Assembly (NCBI GenBank): GCA_027579435.1
Contig: JANBPK010001541.1
Span: 1 to 37,161 of the forward strand
Origin: Candolleomyces eurysporus
Taxonomy: Eukaryota; Basidiomycota; Agaricomycetes; Agaricales; Psathyrellaceae
Length of the DNA: 37,161 bases
Direction of reading: 5' to 3'
Every line of letters starts with the position of its first letter. The stretch's first letter is position 1. Below the pieces are notes generated by a model that searched no databases, was not told where the DNA came from, and was given only the letters and a program-made list of their open reading frames with translations. Below, piece by piece: positions 19,657 to 30,984 of this stretch. Both the position numbers and the translations under genes were made by a program.

Positions 19657-22065
19657 ATGTTAGCAAGTCCTTTTTTCCCGCTCCTCCTCTCCTCGCTTGC
19701 AGTCGTCCAGGCTATCCCCGAGATCAAGCTCGGGAAAACGACTCTGTCTGGACGAGATATCAGCCCCAGGGTCGAGTTTTATGGGGGTAGGCCTCTGTTA
19801 CATCCGAACTAAACATGTGGTGCTAAACCCCCTGGTATCTGCCTGTAGGGATACCTTTTGCTGAGCCGCCAGTTGGAGCTCTCCGTTTGCGGCCTCCGAT
19901 CCTGAAGACCCGGTTGGATGCTAGAACATTCAACGCGAGCGAGTACGGAAAGGGGTGCCTTCAACCAGTACGTTTCGTCTCTGGTAACAAGTAAATCTAT
20001 TCACCCTTTTTCTCCAGTTTGCAGATCCTTCCACGTTGTCAGAGGACTGTTTAACTATCAATATTCATCGTCCCAAGGGCCTGAAATCGTCGGCCAAACT
20101 TCCTGTAGTGAGTTTCACGGAACAAGGGTCAGGTATCCACTCTAACATAGAATCGCCAGTTGTTTTGGACGTACGTATTTTGGGACATCCCTATGTTCAT
20201 AGCCCTTATTGGATGATAGTTACGGCGGTGGATTCGGAGTCGGTTCTTCGAATACCTACAATGGCAGCGAAATAGTGGAAAAAAGTGTTGCTCGGGTTAG
20301 TATTTCCTCGACAATCCTGTATTGACCAAAAGGCTGATGATTTGCTTCAGGGTACTCCTCTCATTTTTGTCAACTTCAATTATCGTTTAGGACCTTTGGG
20401 ATTCCCTCAGGGTCAAGAAGGTGCGTCGGTTGTGATTTCACCCTAGCTCGTATTCACGCTTCAGTCACCCTCTCCAGCTGACGATCAGAGGTCGCTCAAC
20501 CTGGGAGTGCTAGACCTAATGGCTGCTTTGGAATGGGTTCAGGCAAAAATCGGATTTTTTGGAGGAGACAAGGAGAAGGTTTTATTTCTCCATCAAACAT
20601 GAACCGAGTCCAAAGAATAATCAGATAATTCACAGGTTACGATTTTCGGAGAGAGTGCTGGTTCAATTATGACCGGGCTACTCTATATGAGCCCTGAGCT
20701 TGAACACTGGGCGAGAGGTGCTGTAAGTCGAACGGCGTATCCCCGACTGCAGTATACTTACCATATAGTACGTATTGTAGATCATGCAGTCTGGTTCGTC
20801 GAACAGCTTCCCTGGGTTCCGTGCCAGTCGCCACGAATTAGCTTGGCAACATTTCGTTGGGAATGTTACCTCTTGTGCTTCCACCGCGACCAGTGGGTAT
20901 ACGTTGCCTTGCCTTCGCAACGCCACTACCAAAGAAATTATCGCTGGACTCCACCGAGCCGTTACGCTGGAAAACTTGGTCTCAAATTTTGTTTGGATAC
21001 CAACTCTCGACCCTCGTCCAGGCAGCGTTTATCCTGACCTGTCTTCTCGCCTTTATTCAAAGGGCCGGTTTTCTCGGATCCCGTTTATCACTGGAACCAA
21101 TCTTGACGAAGGTTTATTGATCTCATTTTCTCGGTGACCGAACATCGATTCACGAATTCGTTAGGAACCTCTTCCGCAAACCACGAAAGTTTGTCAGATC
21201 AAGCACTCAAGGACGGTATGGTAGCCTTCAGTTCGCCGCGTTCTGGGTCAGATGATGCGCTTGATGCTGCTATAAGCCAGGTACTTACACTGTACCCCGA
21301 AGACCCTTCTGTCGGCTCGCCCTATGGGACCGGCGTCGAGCTGTTTGGCTTACCTGCCTCGTACAAGAGGCACGCATCCATCGGTGAGTTTTGTGGCTTT
21401 TTCTCAATCGATATTATGCTGAAATCCTGCTAGTTGGCGACCTTGTCTTTGATGCACCGCGTCGTATGCTTTCCGTAGCTGCAGCCAAGGCAGGGGTTAA
21501 ATCATATGTGTACCAATTCACTCAGCCTCAACCTGAACGCTTAACTGGAGGTACGCATCTTGAGCCTTTTTCACTTCTTTTGCTTGGTCATCGATACCGA
21601 ACCATCGAATCCTAGTTGCCCACAGCTCGGAAGTCCAATTTGTTTTCGGCCAGGTTCCCCCGACTGGTCCGGGCAACCTACCTACGACCATGCTCACTTA
21701 CGGAAATGCCGATGAAGCTGCCAGAAATGTCAGCACGATCATGATGGACTACTGGATCTCGTTCGCCGTTTCTCTGAACCCTAATGATGGCAAGGGAATT
21801 AAGCGTCAGTAATTGACTCCATTCGGGCGCCTAGGCCAACGCGTTAACGTCTATTCGATTTCTCTCCCTTACAGGTCCGCATTGGCCCCAGTATACACGT
21901 TCAAAGAATGTGAGCCACGGTCACCTTTGTGCTTGTGACCGACCTAATATTCTAAACAAGGTCCTCATGCAACTACATGGAGGAAATGTGACCGTCATTC
22001 CGGACAATTATCGCAAGGAGCAGATTAATTTCCTTCTTGAGAACGCAGCGGTCCTTCGACATTGA
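19657..22065 (+). CDS. Secreted type-B carboxylesterase/lipase, copy 2
   Basis: Tandem paralogue of the esterase at 15779. Fourteen exons in the same positions (first 19657-19786, microexon 20160-20170, last 21961-22065) give 559 residues. A hydrophobic N-terminus (FFPLLLSSLAVVQA) is a likely signal peptide; the start codon has shifted slightly relative to copy 1. The nucleophile Ser206 in FGESAGS, Glu338 in NLDEG and His453 in VAHSSEVQFVFG are all kept, and no frame break was found. Substitutions are spread over the mature protein (e.g. AKIGFFGGDKEK for ENIESFGGDKKK), so specificity may have changed. Its TATA-like box is altered compared with copy 1. Confidence 0.9.
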
Positions 22066-22427
22066 CAATTCATCCATTGCTTCTTTTGATCAATGTTCAT
22101 GGAACAATTTTCTTGTGCCGATCGTCATTTCATCTAGTGCTGGGCTCGGTGTAAGAACACGGCTCCAATATACTAGCATATATACCAATGCGGTTTTGAA
22201 AGTTGGTAAAGACTGAAAACGCTCGCCAAGTAACTTGACCGGCACCTCTTCCGTAAGAATGCAGCCTGCTAAGGCTGTAAGCGCGCTAACCTTCGCGGCA
22301 TCCGATCAAGTGGCGGGATTATGGCAGCTCGGAAAGCAATTTCAATTAGAAGGCCAATTCAGACTCGGAGAGAGGCTTGAAAGTACATATATTACAGAGA
22401 AAAACATCGCATGTGATACGTAGCCTT

Positions 22428-25217
22428 TCATGCAGGAACGCATTGCGAGTACCATTGGTTGATCTGAAAAGAATAGATCGTGAGATTGATAAAGTAACGG
22501 CGGGACCGTAACTCCAGTTTACTCACCGACTGGCACACAGCACCCGCAGCACATTGCGTAGGGCCCGACCAACCTTGACCTCCACTGGAATACACAGTCA
22601 ACCAGGGTTGCAAAGGACACTCTGAGGTTTCAAAAACGTACCATTGTCCGTACATGGTCTGCAAAGGTCCTGCTGGTTGAGTTGTAGTCACGGTTGTGGG
22701 CGTTGGGACAGTCACAGTCGGTGTCGTCGGTGTCGGCTGAGAAGTGATGGTGGTGGTAGGACCGGTTCCAGGATTGGTAACAGGCCCTGAGTTTCGCTTA
22801 AGCATGAACACCTCTCCAGAAGTGTCGCTAGAGACGTAAAGGTTCTCTCCAGTCGGGTTGAAGACCAGACCAACAGGGCGGAAGCAACCTAAATGACCAC
22901 GATGTTAACACCGACCCGTTTTATGTAGAGAGGCAAACGTAAAGACGCACCTGAGGCACATTGAGCCTCGGTCTTGGTATTCCACAAGACGTCTCGCCAG
23001 GTGTTCTTGGTACCAGCAAGATCTACAGTCGGAGACCATTCGCCACTCGCAGAGAATCGCCCAGGAACAGAAACGACTTTATAACCCTGAGGTGGCTGTC
23101 GGTTCCAACTTCCGTGCATCGCAGCATACATATTCGTATCGCTTCCCAAACCGAACTTCATATCGAGAGGAGCCGAGTGAGGAGGAAGCACAACAGTTGG
23201 TTTGACCGAATTCTGGTTGCACCAGTCGTCTGAGTATTGGCCGTTAGGGTTCTGGACGAACCAGTCACCAACGTTGAAGCGCTTGTCGGTGAAATCGCTG
23301 GGCTCCCAGACGGTGAAGCAGTAAGGATAACCACCGAAGATGTTTTGTGGGTTCTCAGGGTCTCCCACTAGAACACCTTGTCAGTCAAAGCAATGATGAG
23401 ATTTCGTCCAACCCGACGTACAGTTGTAAACTTTCTCAGCCGGATTGTTGATATGGACATCTCTGTTCTGCCCGTTGATAACTCGGTAAGCGTTATCGAG
23501 GGAGTTTTCTGAGAATTGGAGCGTTCAGTTCGAGGATACGAGAAGGTCATCTGCATCGGGTTGCTCACCGATACTGTGCACAATACCGGCCCTATCTTGA
23601 GCGACGCCAACATGGTTTCGTAATCCATAGCTTTCAAGAGGAGATTAGCTTACTGTATCAGAAAGGCGATAGAACGACATTACCCCATCATCCTGCCATA
23701 TTGGCTGCTATTGAAAGGCGTACCGCCGGAAGGCAGGGTTCGTAAATCGAACACTTTGATGGCTGCACGACCAGTCGCCGGTTGGAAGGATGGGAGATCG
23801 ATGTTATCGTTAGAGCCAACGCTAATGATAATCAAGTTGGGATTCTTTTTCGAGACCAGGAGGGTCCTCGTGAAGTGGTACCAGTTGTACATTCTAGTTA
23901 CAGCTGGTCAGTAAAAAATGGTAATTGACTGAGTAAGAAATAAGACGCACCCGGTAACCAGTGTCCTCCTGTTAGTTGCGGTCATGGTATCGGGGTTATA
24001 ATCCCAGACCCAAGCGATATCACCAGAGCTTAAAATTGACCAAGATTAAGAGCAATCGAATGCGGGGTAAGCGGAAACACACACCTGGCATAAAGCTGGT
24101 TCCCGGCCGGGTTGAAATCGATACCATGGTTAGGTCCGTTGTCCTGGACGATCGTCTTGCTGCTTGTAACGCAACCGTCCGCATTCAAAGTGTGTCCAGT
24201 GACACCCTTATTACGCTCTACGACAATCAAGTTGCCCTTAGTATCCATTGCAATACCACGAGGAGTTGAGAGTCGGCCAAGGACAGGCATGAAACGCCAC
24301 CCGGAGGCTACGGACATGGCATAACTCGGCTGAGGTGCACCAGGGCAACTGTTGGCGCTACTAGTAGGCAGCGGTGGTGTGGTCGTGGTTGGTGTTCCAC
24401 CACCAGAGAGCGGAGGAGCATTCTGATACTGAGAAAGAACAGAACTGTAGCTGTTGGTGTGGGCGTTAGCCGTGTTCAGAGTATACTGCCCGGCCAAGGT
24501 GTGTCGGTAAAGGTCAGAAGCAGAGCTCTCAGGGGTCAATGGCTTGATGGACCCGTGGACAGCGAAACCGAAGGTAGCACCGGCAGAATTAAGGTTGATT
24601 CCACCTGTTCCGCCGGACCAGGTCGTGCAGTTCTGCGTTGGATCTCGGTCAGCGACGCAGATAAAATCAAGAATAAATAAGTGTACCTGGCAGCGGAAGA
24701 CGATACGCTGATGTGTTCCGTTGACACCAGAACTACCGAGCACGGTAACCACGGGGCCAGAGATGGGGGACGGTGACGAGTAGGCCCTGTTGAGCCAAAG
24801 AAAGAGTGAGAAAGATGACACAAGCCAGTAGAAAAGATCGCTACATACGCAACGTAACGAGGAGAAACCACAGGAGTGTTAGCGTTATTCAACCAGCCCA
24901 CAATCAACAAGTTCGATCGCATTCCACCGCCAAGACTATTACCCAGATATCCGACGGTCGAAGGCCCAGTGTAAATGCCGATGAACTCATTGGATGTCGG
25001 TTGCAGAGGCGGGAAAAGGTACGCATATGACGTATCAAGGATCGAGTCGTAGTATCGTTGGAAGCCCGCGACATTCGTTATTGGGTCAGTCCATTGTGCT
25101 GACTGAGCTCGAACCCCGGATAGAGCTAGAAGCAGTTTAGCAGAAGGTATTTCGCTAATGAGGGACCGAAAAACCTAGGAGAATGGGCAGAAGAACCCAG
25201 CCCAGTAAGAGTGCCAT
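22428..25217 (-). CDS. PQQ-dependent pyranose dehydrogenase, AA8 cytochrome - AA12 - CBM1
   Basis: Secreted quinohaemoprotein oxidising sugars; AA12 enzymes of this build (e.g. Coprinopsis cinerea PDH) use PQQ and can pass electrons through a b-type cytochrome to LPMOs. Twelve exons (25217-25175, 25125-24849, 24786-24687, 24632-24085, 24028-23951, 23893-23684, 23630-23569, 23508-23422, 23367-22951, 22888-22642, 22584-22527, 22463-22428) give 720 residues. Order: signal peptide (LLLGWVLLPILLALSGVRA); AA8 cytochrome with candidate haem ligands Met83 (GGGMRSN) and His132 (THQRIVFRC); Pro/Thr linker at about 213-235; AA12 domain (PRGIAMDTKGNLIVVERN, NHGIDFNPAG, LYASSGDIAW, MHGSWNR, FRPVGLVFNPTGENLYVSSD); a Thr/Pro linker; and a C-terminal CBM1 (YGQCGGQGWSGPTQC...WYSQCVPA). 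Length and order match the known fungal enzyme. The gene is divergent from an AA9 LPMO. Confidence 0.93.
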
Positions 25218-27493
25218 GATTCGGACGGTACGAAACCCACATTCCAACCCAAGTGTGTCTTTTAAAACGTCTTCTAGCGTTTGAACGGTTCTTCATCGGT
25301 TGCGTAGACGTATAGACATGAATATCCTCGGGGATTTAATTGCCCATTTGACTTGAAAAAAGGCTTGTCGATCAGAGGCTTTGCGTATTTCGATGCTCGA
25401 CCAAGCCGCTTGGCGACCTCGAGTACATGGGAATCCAATCATTCTGGGGAAAATAATACCTCCACGTTCCCAAACGGTCCCGAGATGACCTATCCTCGAC
25501 ATGGCATTGGTCCCAGCCATGGAGCTGTAGCTCTCCGAGCACCAGCATCGTCGCACAGCCAAGGTTGTGCCACTATACAACTGCATAGGAGAAGCCAACG
25601 GAGAAGCACACCCTTAGAAGCTGATTAACGCCTAATGTAAGAGCTAGTCTCACGTTATGAGATGGGAAAATAGAACGAGTGGAGTTAAACTCACGTTTAA
25701 TTGTTGCTCGAGAAGGCCGCGAAAGACCTCATGGATCCCGAAAACCAGGAAAATCCTTAAAATAGGTGCTTCCTCGTCCATGGACTGGAGAATTTCTTTG
25801 CGTGGCGGTCGTGATCATTTGAAGGGTTCGTTGACACATCCAGGATTTCGTCGAGATCCGTTCGCACCTTGGGTTCTTCCCTCCGTTGATCGCACACAGT
25901 CGAGGCGATAGAAAGAGCTCCATGACATTTGCAGTGAAAGGATAGCTAGCGTAGCTGTCGGATAGGGATATAATGAGTGCTCGAAAGTCCGTAAGCAAAA
26001 GAGCTCGAGAGTGTCACAGTCTAGCGAACTGATGAGCTGTCCAGAATTTTATGGAGTATGGTAAAACAAAAACTCACTGCGCTTTCGTGTGGAGGAATAG
26101 GAAAACTGTTGCAAGAGGCCTAACAAGAAATGGCCCCCGAGCGCCAGTCATGAAGTCCGTTGCTCCAGGGTCGTCAGACAAATTCGAAGCCGATCTGCCC
26201 CACCGACGAGACCAGATATCGTCAGTGAGAAACTGCTGGGCCTCCTGGTAGATGTTTGCCGCCAGATGAGAATGGAAGCTTTATGGGAATTTCTCCATGC
26301 TCATGTCGGGTTCATGATTATGACCACTTTAACAGGCCTTGGATGTATGGTACGGAAGGTTGAAAACAGAATTTGAGGGTGGGCTCAAAGACGATGAGGG
26401 TGAATTTACGACTCCAATTCGCATTTAAGCTAATAAAGGGCGAATGAATTGAGCGGAATCACTGGGAAGACGAAAGGAGGCTGGTGGTGGAAGAACAGAA
26501 GCCACCCGGAGCACACGGCAGGTCCGGCCGGTGGTCGGTTCCAGACGCCGGCATTCAGTCGGAGGCTTGATGAGCACCCTCGTCTCTTGAACAGAACGAG
26601 CTTGGAACGAACCTCCAAGTCATGGACTACAATACTGCAACCGTGTGTCTCATACAACCAAATGCCTCTCAGCTAAATGACTTTTTCAGGGATATTGTTG
26701 GTGCTCGGTGCTCCCGACTATCTCCCGATTCGGCGAAGGAATAGTAAAACTGAATGGAGAGCTTTTGCTGGAGAGCAGCCGCCTTTGAATGTTATTTAGG
26801 CTCTGTGAAGATGTCGAAAAGAGACTTTTCACTACATTCGCGCGCGGATCGGTGAGTTATACAAGGCTTGGGATCTTAAGAATCTTCTTCCCAATCACTA
26901 ATATACAAGTACCAATCGCTGACTTTGTAATCCGCAGTGACCACCGGAAAAACGTGCTTCTTCTCAATCCCGAGTGGGAAGCAGTTGTATCATGTCGTCA
27001 GAAGCAGCTTATTCTTCACTCTGGCGCATCTTCGACTTCCCTCCTGCTTGATTTACCCGCGGAACTACGCGAACTATTGTCGTACCTGAGGCTTAACGCC
27101 GCTATCCTTCTGCCAGTTCTCCTGAAGCTCTTCAAACTCGAATCTATAAGCACGGGCTGTCCGTCCCAGCATCTCTCATTGAACGCTCTGACGGGGCTCC
27201 TGCAAATGCTCATAGATTTCGGTTCCGCTTACCCTGCGTTTCACCGAGTGCATGCGCCATCCATGGCGACAACGATATTCTATCCGACATATTCCCCGTT
27301 CCGCGAATATTCCTCCGCCTACCCAACCGCAAAAGCTTAAGCTGACCTCTCATGGCAAGACGGTTGATGCTCGGGTACGGGACCACAAAACATGCCTCAA
27401 TCTCCGAGCTAGCCTCCACCCTATATATTCTGTCAGAGTTTTAACGCCACTCCGCACTAACTAATCTTCCTGGTGACTAGTACGAGGTCCACC
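25218..27493. promoter_or_regulatory. 2.3-kb divergent intergenic region between the AA12 and AA9 genes
   Basis: This should contain both promoters. TATATA at 27422-27427 lies 67 nt before the LPMO start; TTTTAAAAG at 25258-25266 is a candidate for the dehydrogenase. Hexamers fitting the CreA/Mig1 consensus SYGGRG occur (CTGGGG at 25444; CCCCAC, its complement form, at 26199), but such short sites are expected by chance. An open frame at 26789-27340 includes LLLDLPAELRELLSYL, faintly like the start of an F-box, without other support. No gene is called. Confidence 0.45.
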
Positions 27494-28651
27494 ATGTTGT
27501 TCTCGGCCTCCGCCATACTTGCTGCTGCTGCGTTTGTTGGGGAAGTTGCGGCTCATGGATATGTTCCTTTCATTCGGATCAATGGGACCACCATTCCAGG
27601 ATGGGATGTTACCAAGGGTGAGCGTTGACCTCGTTGACAGTGTGGGTTGAAAGAGTGTGCTAACAATGCACAACTCAATGTAGATGGCTACACGAATCCT
27701 CAGGTAGACTCGTTAACATGATACCACGACTTCTAAAGAGGCTTAGACGCTCGATTATAGCCCCTGAGGGTCGTGCGTGCCACCAAGGCTGACAGTGGCT
27801 TCGTCTCCAACGTCAACTCCGGAGAAATTACCTGCTCCATCGGAAACTCCAAGCTGCCTCCTGTGAGTCCTCACATACACAAATGGCATTCCCCAATATC
27901 CGTGGACATTTACATTTCGAGAACAGGGTCCCATTACCGCGACCGTCGCTGCTGGTGGCACCGTGACCGCGGTGTGGAATACATGGCCCGTTGGTCACTA
28001 TGGTCCCATCATTGACTACATCGCCAAATGCCCTGCCTCTGGATGCTCCAGCTGGAAGGCTGACACTGGCAAGCCATGGATCAAGATCGGACAAAAGACC
28101 TACAACGGTGAATGGCCATCTGACACTCTCGCGAAGAACGGCTTCACGCACGATATCAAGATTCCCAGGAACCTTGCTTCTGGAGACTACGTGAGTTGAT
28201 TTATCCTTAAGCTGTATTATGGATTTTCCGGGGGGTCATGGCTAAATTACTTGTAGCTCATTCGCCACGAACAACTCGCCTTGCACGGTGCTTCCTCCGC
28301 TGGTGGAGCTCAATTCTACCCAGGTAAGAGGCTTATTAACCTTATCTCACGTATCTGGCATCTGACGATGCACTCTCGTGCTATTTATCAGTTTGCATCC
28401 AAATCACCATTGTCGGTGGTGGCAGCCTCGTTCCACAAGGACAGTTGGGCTTCCCTGGTGCCTACACCGTACGTTTTCTTGTCACNAAAAACAATATAAT
28501 AATGCGATTACGACGAGCGAGGTTCTCTGACTGCGATTTGTCTTCACAGGCTAACGATCCTGGCATCCTCTTCAACCCCTACCGCGGTGATGCTGCCAAC
28601 AGGGCATACGTCCCACCTGGTGGTCCTGTCTACTCCGGCTTGCAATTCTAA
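27494..28651 (+). CDS. AA9 lytic polysaccharide monooxygenase
   Basis: Secreted copper enzyme that oxidatively cleaves cellulose and related glucans. Seven exons (27494-27617, 27684-27703, 27761-27862, 27927-28190, 28257-28323, 28392-28468, 28550-28651) give 251 residues. A signal peptide of 20 residues ends in EVAA, so His21 in AA-HGYV becomes the N-terminal His of the copper brace. The second brace His is H106 in WPVGHYGP. The second-shell set is LIRHEQLALH (H174), AQFYP (Gln189) and the axial Tyr191. Conserved GQLGFPGAY, NDPGILFNPY and the YxxPGGPVY ending follow. No CBM1 is attached. An N at 28486 lies in the last intron. The neighbouring AA12 dehydrogenase is a plausible electron donor. 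Confidence 0.95.
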
Positions 28652-29038
28652 ACGACCACAGACGGGTCTATCTCTGGATCGTAGTCGGGTGTCGCTCCTC
28701 CGGTTTTTAGTCCTTTAATCTTGAAATGTATCTCTACCTAACTGAATTAAATTTCTGTCAAATTGTAATTCGGAAATGCTGTCTGACCTCGTCTTAACTT
28801 GGGAGACTCTTTGGACGCCAGATAGACCAGGGAATGGCTCTGGCCATGTTCACGGGTCTCCATGCCAGTGTGCCGATCCTAAGGGGCAGGTAGCCTGATG
28901 TGACGGAGGCCCGTCACCTCGGATCGGAAGGACAACGTGGCATCATCATTGACAACCCCCGATTCAAACACAAACAATCATCGCTCAGGCTGGAAACCAC
29001 GATTCGGTTGTCAGCTACTTTCAACTCTAAAGCACATC
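28652..29038. promoter_or_regulatory. Intergenic region with nested inverted repeats
   Basis: Between the LPMO stop and the next ATG. An outer pair CCGATCC (28873-28879) / GGATCGG (28921-28927) encloses a perfect hairpin GTGACGG (28900-28906) / CCGTCAC (28911-28917) with a 4-nt loop. It lies in the probable promoter or 5' leader of the following gene. Confidence 0.4.
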
Positions 29039-29665
29039 ATGACACAACTCGACCTCGACGCTAAAGAACCCCTACTCTCCGAGAAGTCAGCGGCCGACAA
29101 CGACTCGGAGCACGAACACGAAAACGATTCACGCGCGGCTGAGTCTGACGATGAGGAACCGCAACCCCGGACGTCACAGACTCCAGCTCAGAGAAGAGGC
29201 GGGGCAAGAAGAGACAGGTATGAGGATACCGAATCCTCGTCAACCCGGCGTCGCTTCCTCTTCATCGCATGCTTCTTCGTCGCCATCTGGCTAGCGTATA
29301 GCGTGCATCTGCACCGCGCGAGGAAAGCGAAGAGGTCAAATATCATCTACGCGTCTCGGTGCGTCCACATCTACATGCCTCGAGGCGCTCACTTACTGAT
29401 ATACTCTTTCTCACCCTCATCCATTGCCCATGTATTTGCCTATGGTATGATGACAATGACACGCAGCTACTCGAAGGAGCACAAATACCGCCCCGCAGCC
29501 AGTCCCGTCATCACCGAAACACTTAAGGACGGGCGAATTCGTCTGAGGGGTGCTACACCTCCGCCCGAAACGCCTACTCCGACGCCTACGAAGAGGACAA
29601 GGCGGACGAGGAGGAAGGGCGGTAGGAGGAAGAAGGCGGGCAATAAGGCTGCCAAGTCGAAATAA
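29039..29665 (+). CDS. Small single-pass membrane protein, function unknown
   Basis: Two exons (29039-29358, 29467-29665) give 172 residues starting MTQLDLDAKEPLLSEK. The N-terminal half is acidic and polar; a single membrane segment FLFIACFFVAIWLAYSV is flanked by basic residues. After the splice comes RYSKEHKYRPAASPVITETLKDGRIRLRG, a block I recall from basidiomycete proteins of unknown role, then a Pro/Thr stretch and a very basic Lys/Arg tail. The 108-nt intron is a multiple of three and contains no stop, so retention would give a longer protein; the conserved block across the junction favours splicing. An upstream in-frame ATG at 28937 is less likely. Confidence 0.65.
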   Translation: MTQLDLDAKEPLLSEKSAADNDSEHEHENDSRAAESDDEEPQPRTSQTPAQRRGGARRDRYEDTESSSTRRRFLFIACFFVAIWLAYSVHLHRARKAKRSNIIYASRCVHIYMPRGAHLLIYSFSPSSIAHVFAYGMMTMTRSYSKEHKYRPAASPVITETLKDGRIRLRGATPPPETPTPTPTKRTRRTRRKGGRRKKAGNKAAKSK

Positions 29666-30626
29666 TTACCAGGAAAGGAAGAGAGAGGGTGTGCGTGCTG
29701 GTGTTAGGTTGAGTTGGGGAGGAAGAAGGGGACCTTCTTTTTTTCTTTATTTATGTAGGTTGCTTTCTGTTTGCTTTCTCCTCTGTACCCTCACCCAATT
29801 ATCCTATCCTTACCTAGAGCTCTTCGAAGCGGGCAGTGGAGAAGAGACACTCATTTACTTAATATGCGCAATGGCGTAGTGGAGGAATCCCCCTCAAGAC
29901 AATGAAGCTATCAAGCTATATGTGTATACCACGTAATAATTCATTTAATGAACCTATTTCCTTTCGACCTCTCAGTGATCGTGAATCTTCAGGCTTCCTC
30001 TGCATCATTGCCTTCTTGCAGGTCGGTGGTCGACGTCAGAAGGGCTCACGCGATGGATTCAATCATCATACTCTCTTGGACATTCGATGCTCTCGGGCGA
30101 AGCGCACAAGAACATGTACGAACAGAAACGACTGTGTACGTACGTGCACATGCTATTGACGATGATACAAAATCTCTAAACCCTGTCCATATGATAGAAC
30201 TTGACGATACGATACGAAACTGCCTGCGTGAGGAAGGTCACTGAGGGTGAAGAGTTGACCTTGAAAACGGGAAGCCAGCAAGCTACTTGAAGGTGAACAC
30301 GACAAGGCAATTTACGTGATACGATGAGCGGGTAGGCCGAATATCATCCACAGCGTTCTTTATAGCCAGGCTATTTTGATGCAGAGCGCCTGTCTTCAGC
30401 AAGCGCCGTCCCCCACGAGGTTTCAACGTGGCCGAAAGACTGTGGGGATGAGTAGCTTAACTATCGATGGAGACTAGGTTCAGCTTAGCTTCGAACCTGG
30501 GTCCACTAGGTAGTTAGTCCCATAGGCATGCCTCGTGTTGCCTCTCCTTTCTTTCCCACCTTACCGCACGTCCTCTACTAGGTCGTTCTCACCAGCCTCT
30601 ACAACCCGCAAGGCTTTCGTCCAGCA
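29666..30626. other. Intergenic gap with fragments of the right-hand repeat module
   Basis: No gene. Around 30110-30215 there is similarity to the spacers near 33900 and 36050 (TGTCCATATGATA and flanking sequence). Around 30355-30440 there is similarity to 34770-34840 (GATGCAGAG(C/T)GCC(T/C)GTCTTCAGCA). These mark an older copy of the module found further right. Confidence 0.5.
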
Positions 30627-30960
30627 TAGACACCCCATCATCTGCACGATCGACTTTCAGACGCTTGTCGTCTCTAGTTCGTCCTAGAGCATCCACCGTT
30701 GCTGTCGAAGATCCGGAAATTGCGCAGTCTACGTCTTCCTCAACTCCCGGAGCGGTCGACACCGTAGCGACCTCTTCGAGTCCTGCCCCATCACTCTGGC
30801 GTCGACGGAGATGGCGACTAGACTCTCAGTGGGTTACAGTCAACCTGCCACATCTTCCGCCCCAGAAGTGGGAGATACAGGAGCTTCGCTCTATACGTAA
30901 CTCACGGAAGAACCTACATTGAGTGAAGATGCGCACGCAAAGCAATAGCTCGAGTAAGCT
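30627..30960 (+). pseudogene. Broken copy (D) of the three-exon unknown family
   Basis: Closely matches exon 1 of the intact copy at 34958 (e.g. ACACCCCATCATC, GCGCAGTCTACGTC, GTCCTGCCCCATCA). The start codon has become ATA (30627-30629), the frame shifts later, and the splice donor after GTGAAG reads AT instead of GT (30929-30930). Exons 2 and 3 are absent: beyond about 30960 the sequence joins directly to a Tag1-like 3' fragment. Confidence 0.75.
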
Positions 30961-30984
30961 GCCCTACAAATCACCATATCCTAA

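Noticed and set aside
26789..27340. 183-residue open frame with an F-box-like LLDLPAELRE stretch
   Set aside because: Similarity is limited to one short segment, no flanking exons fit, and it lies in the promoter region of the LPMO.
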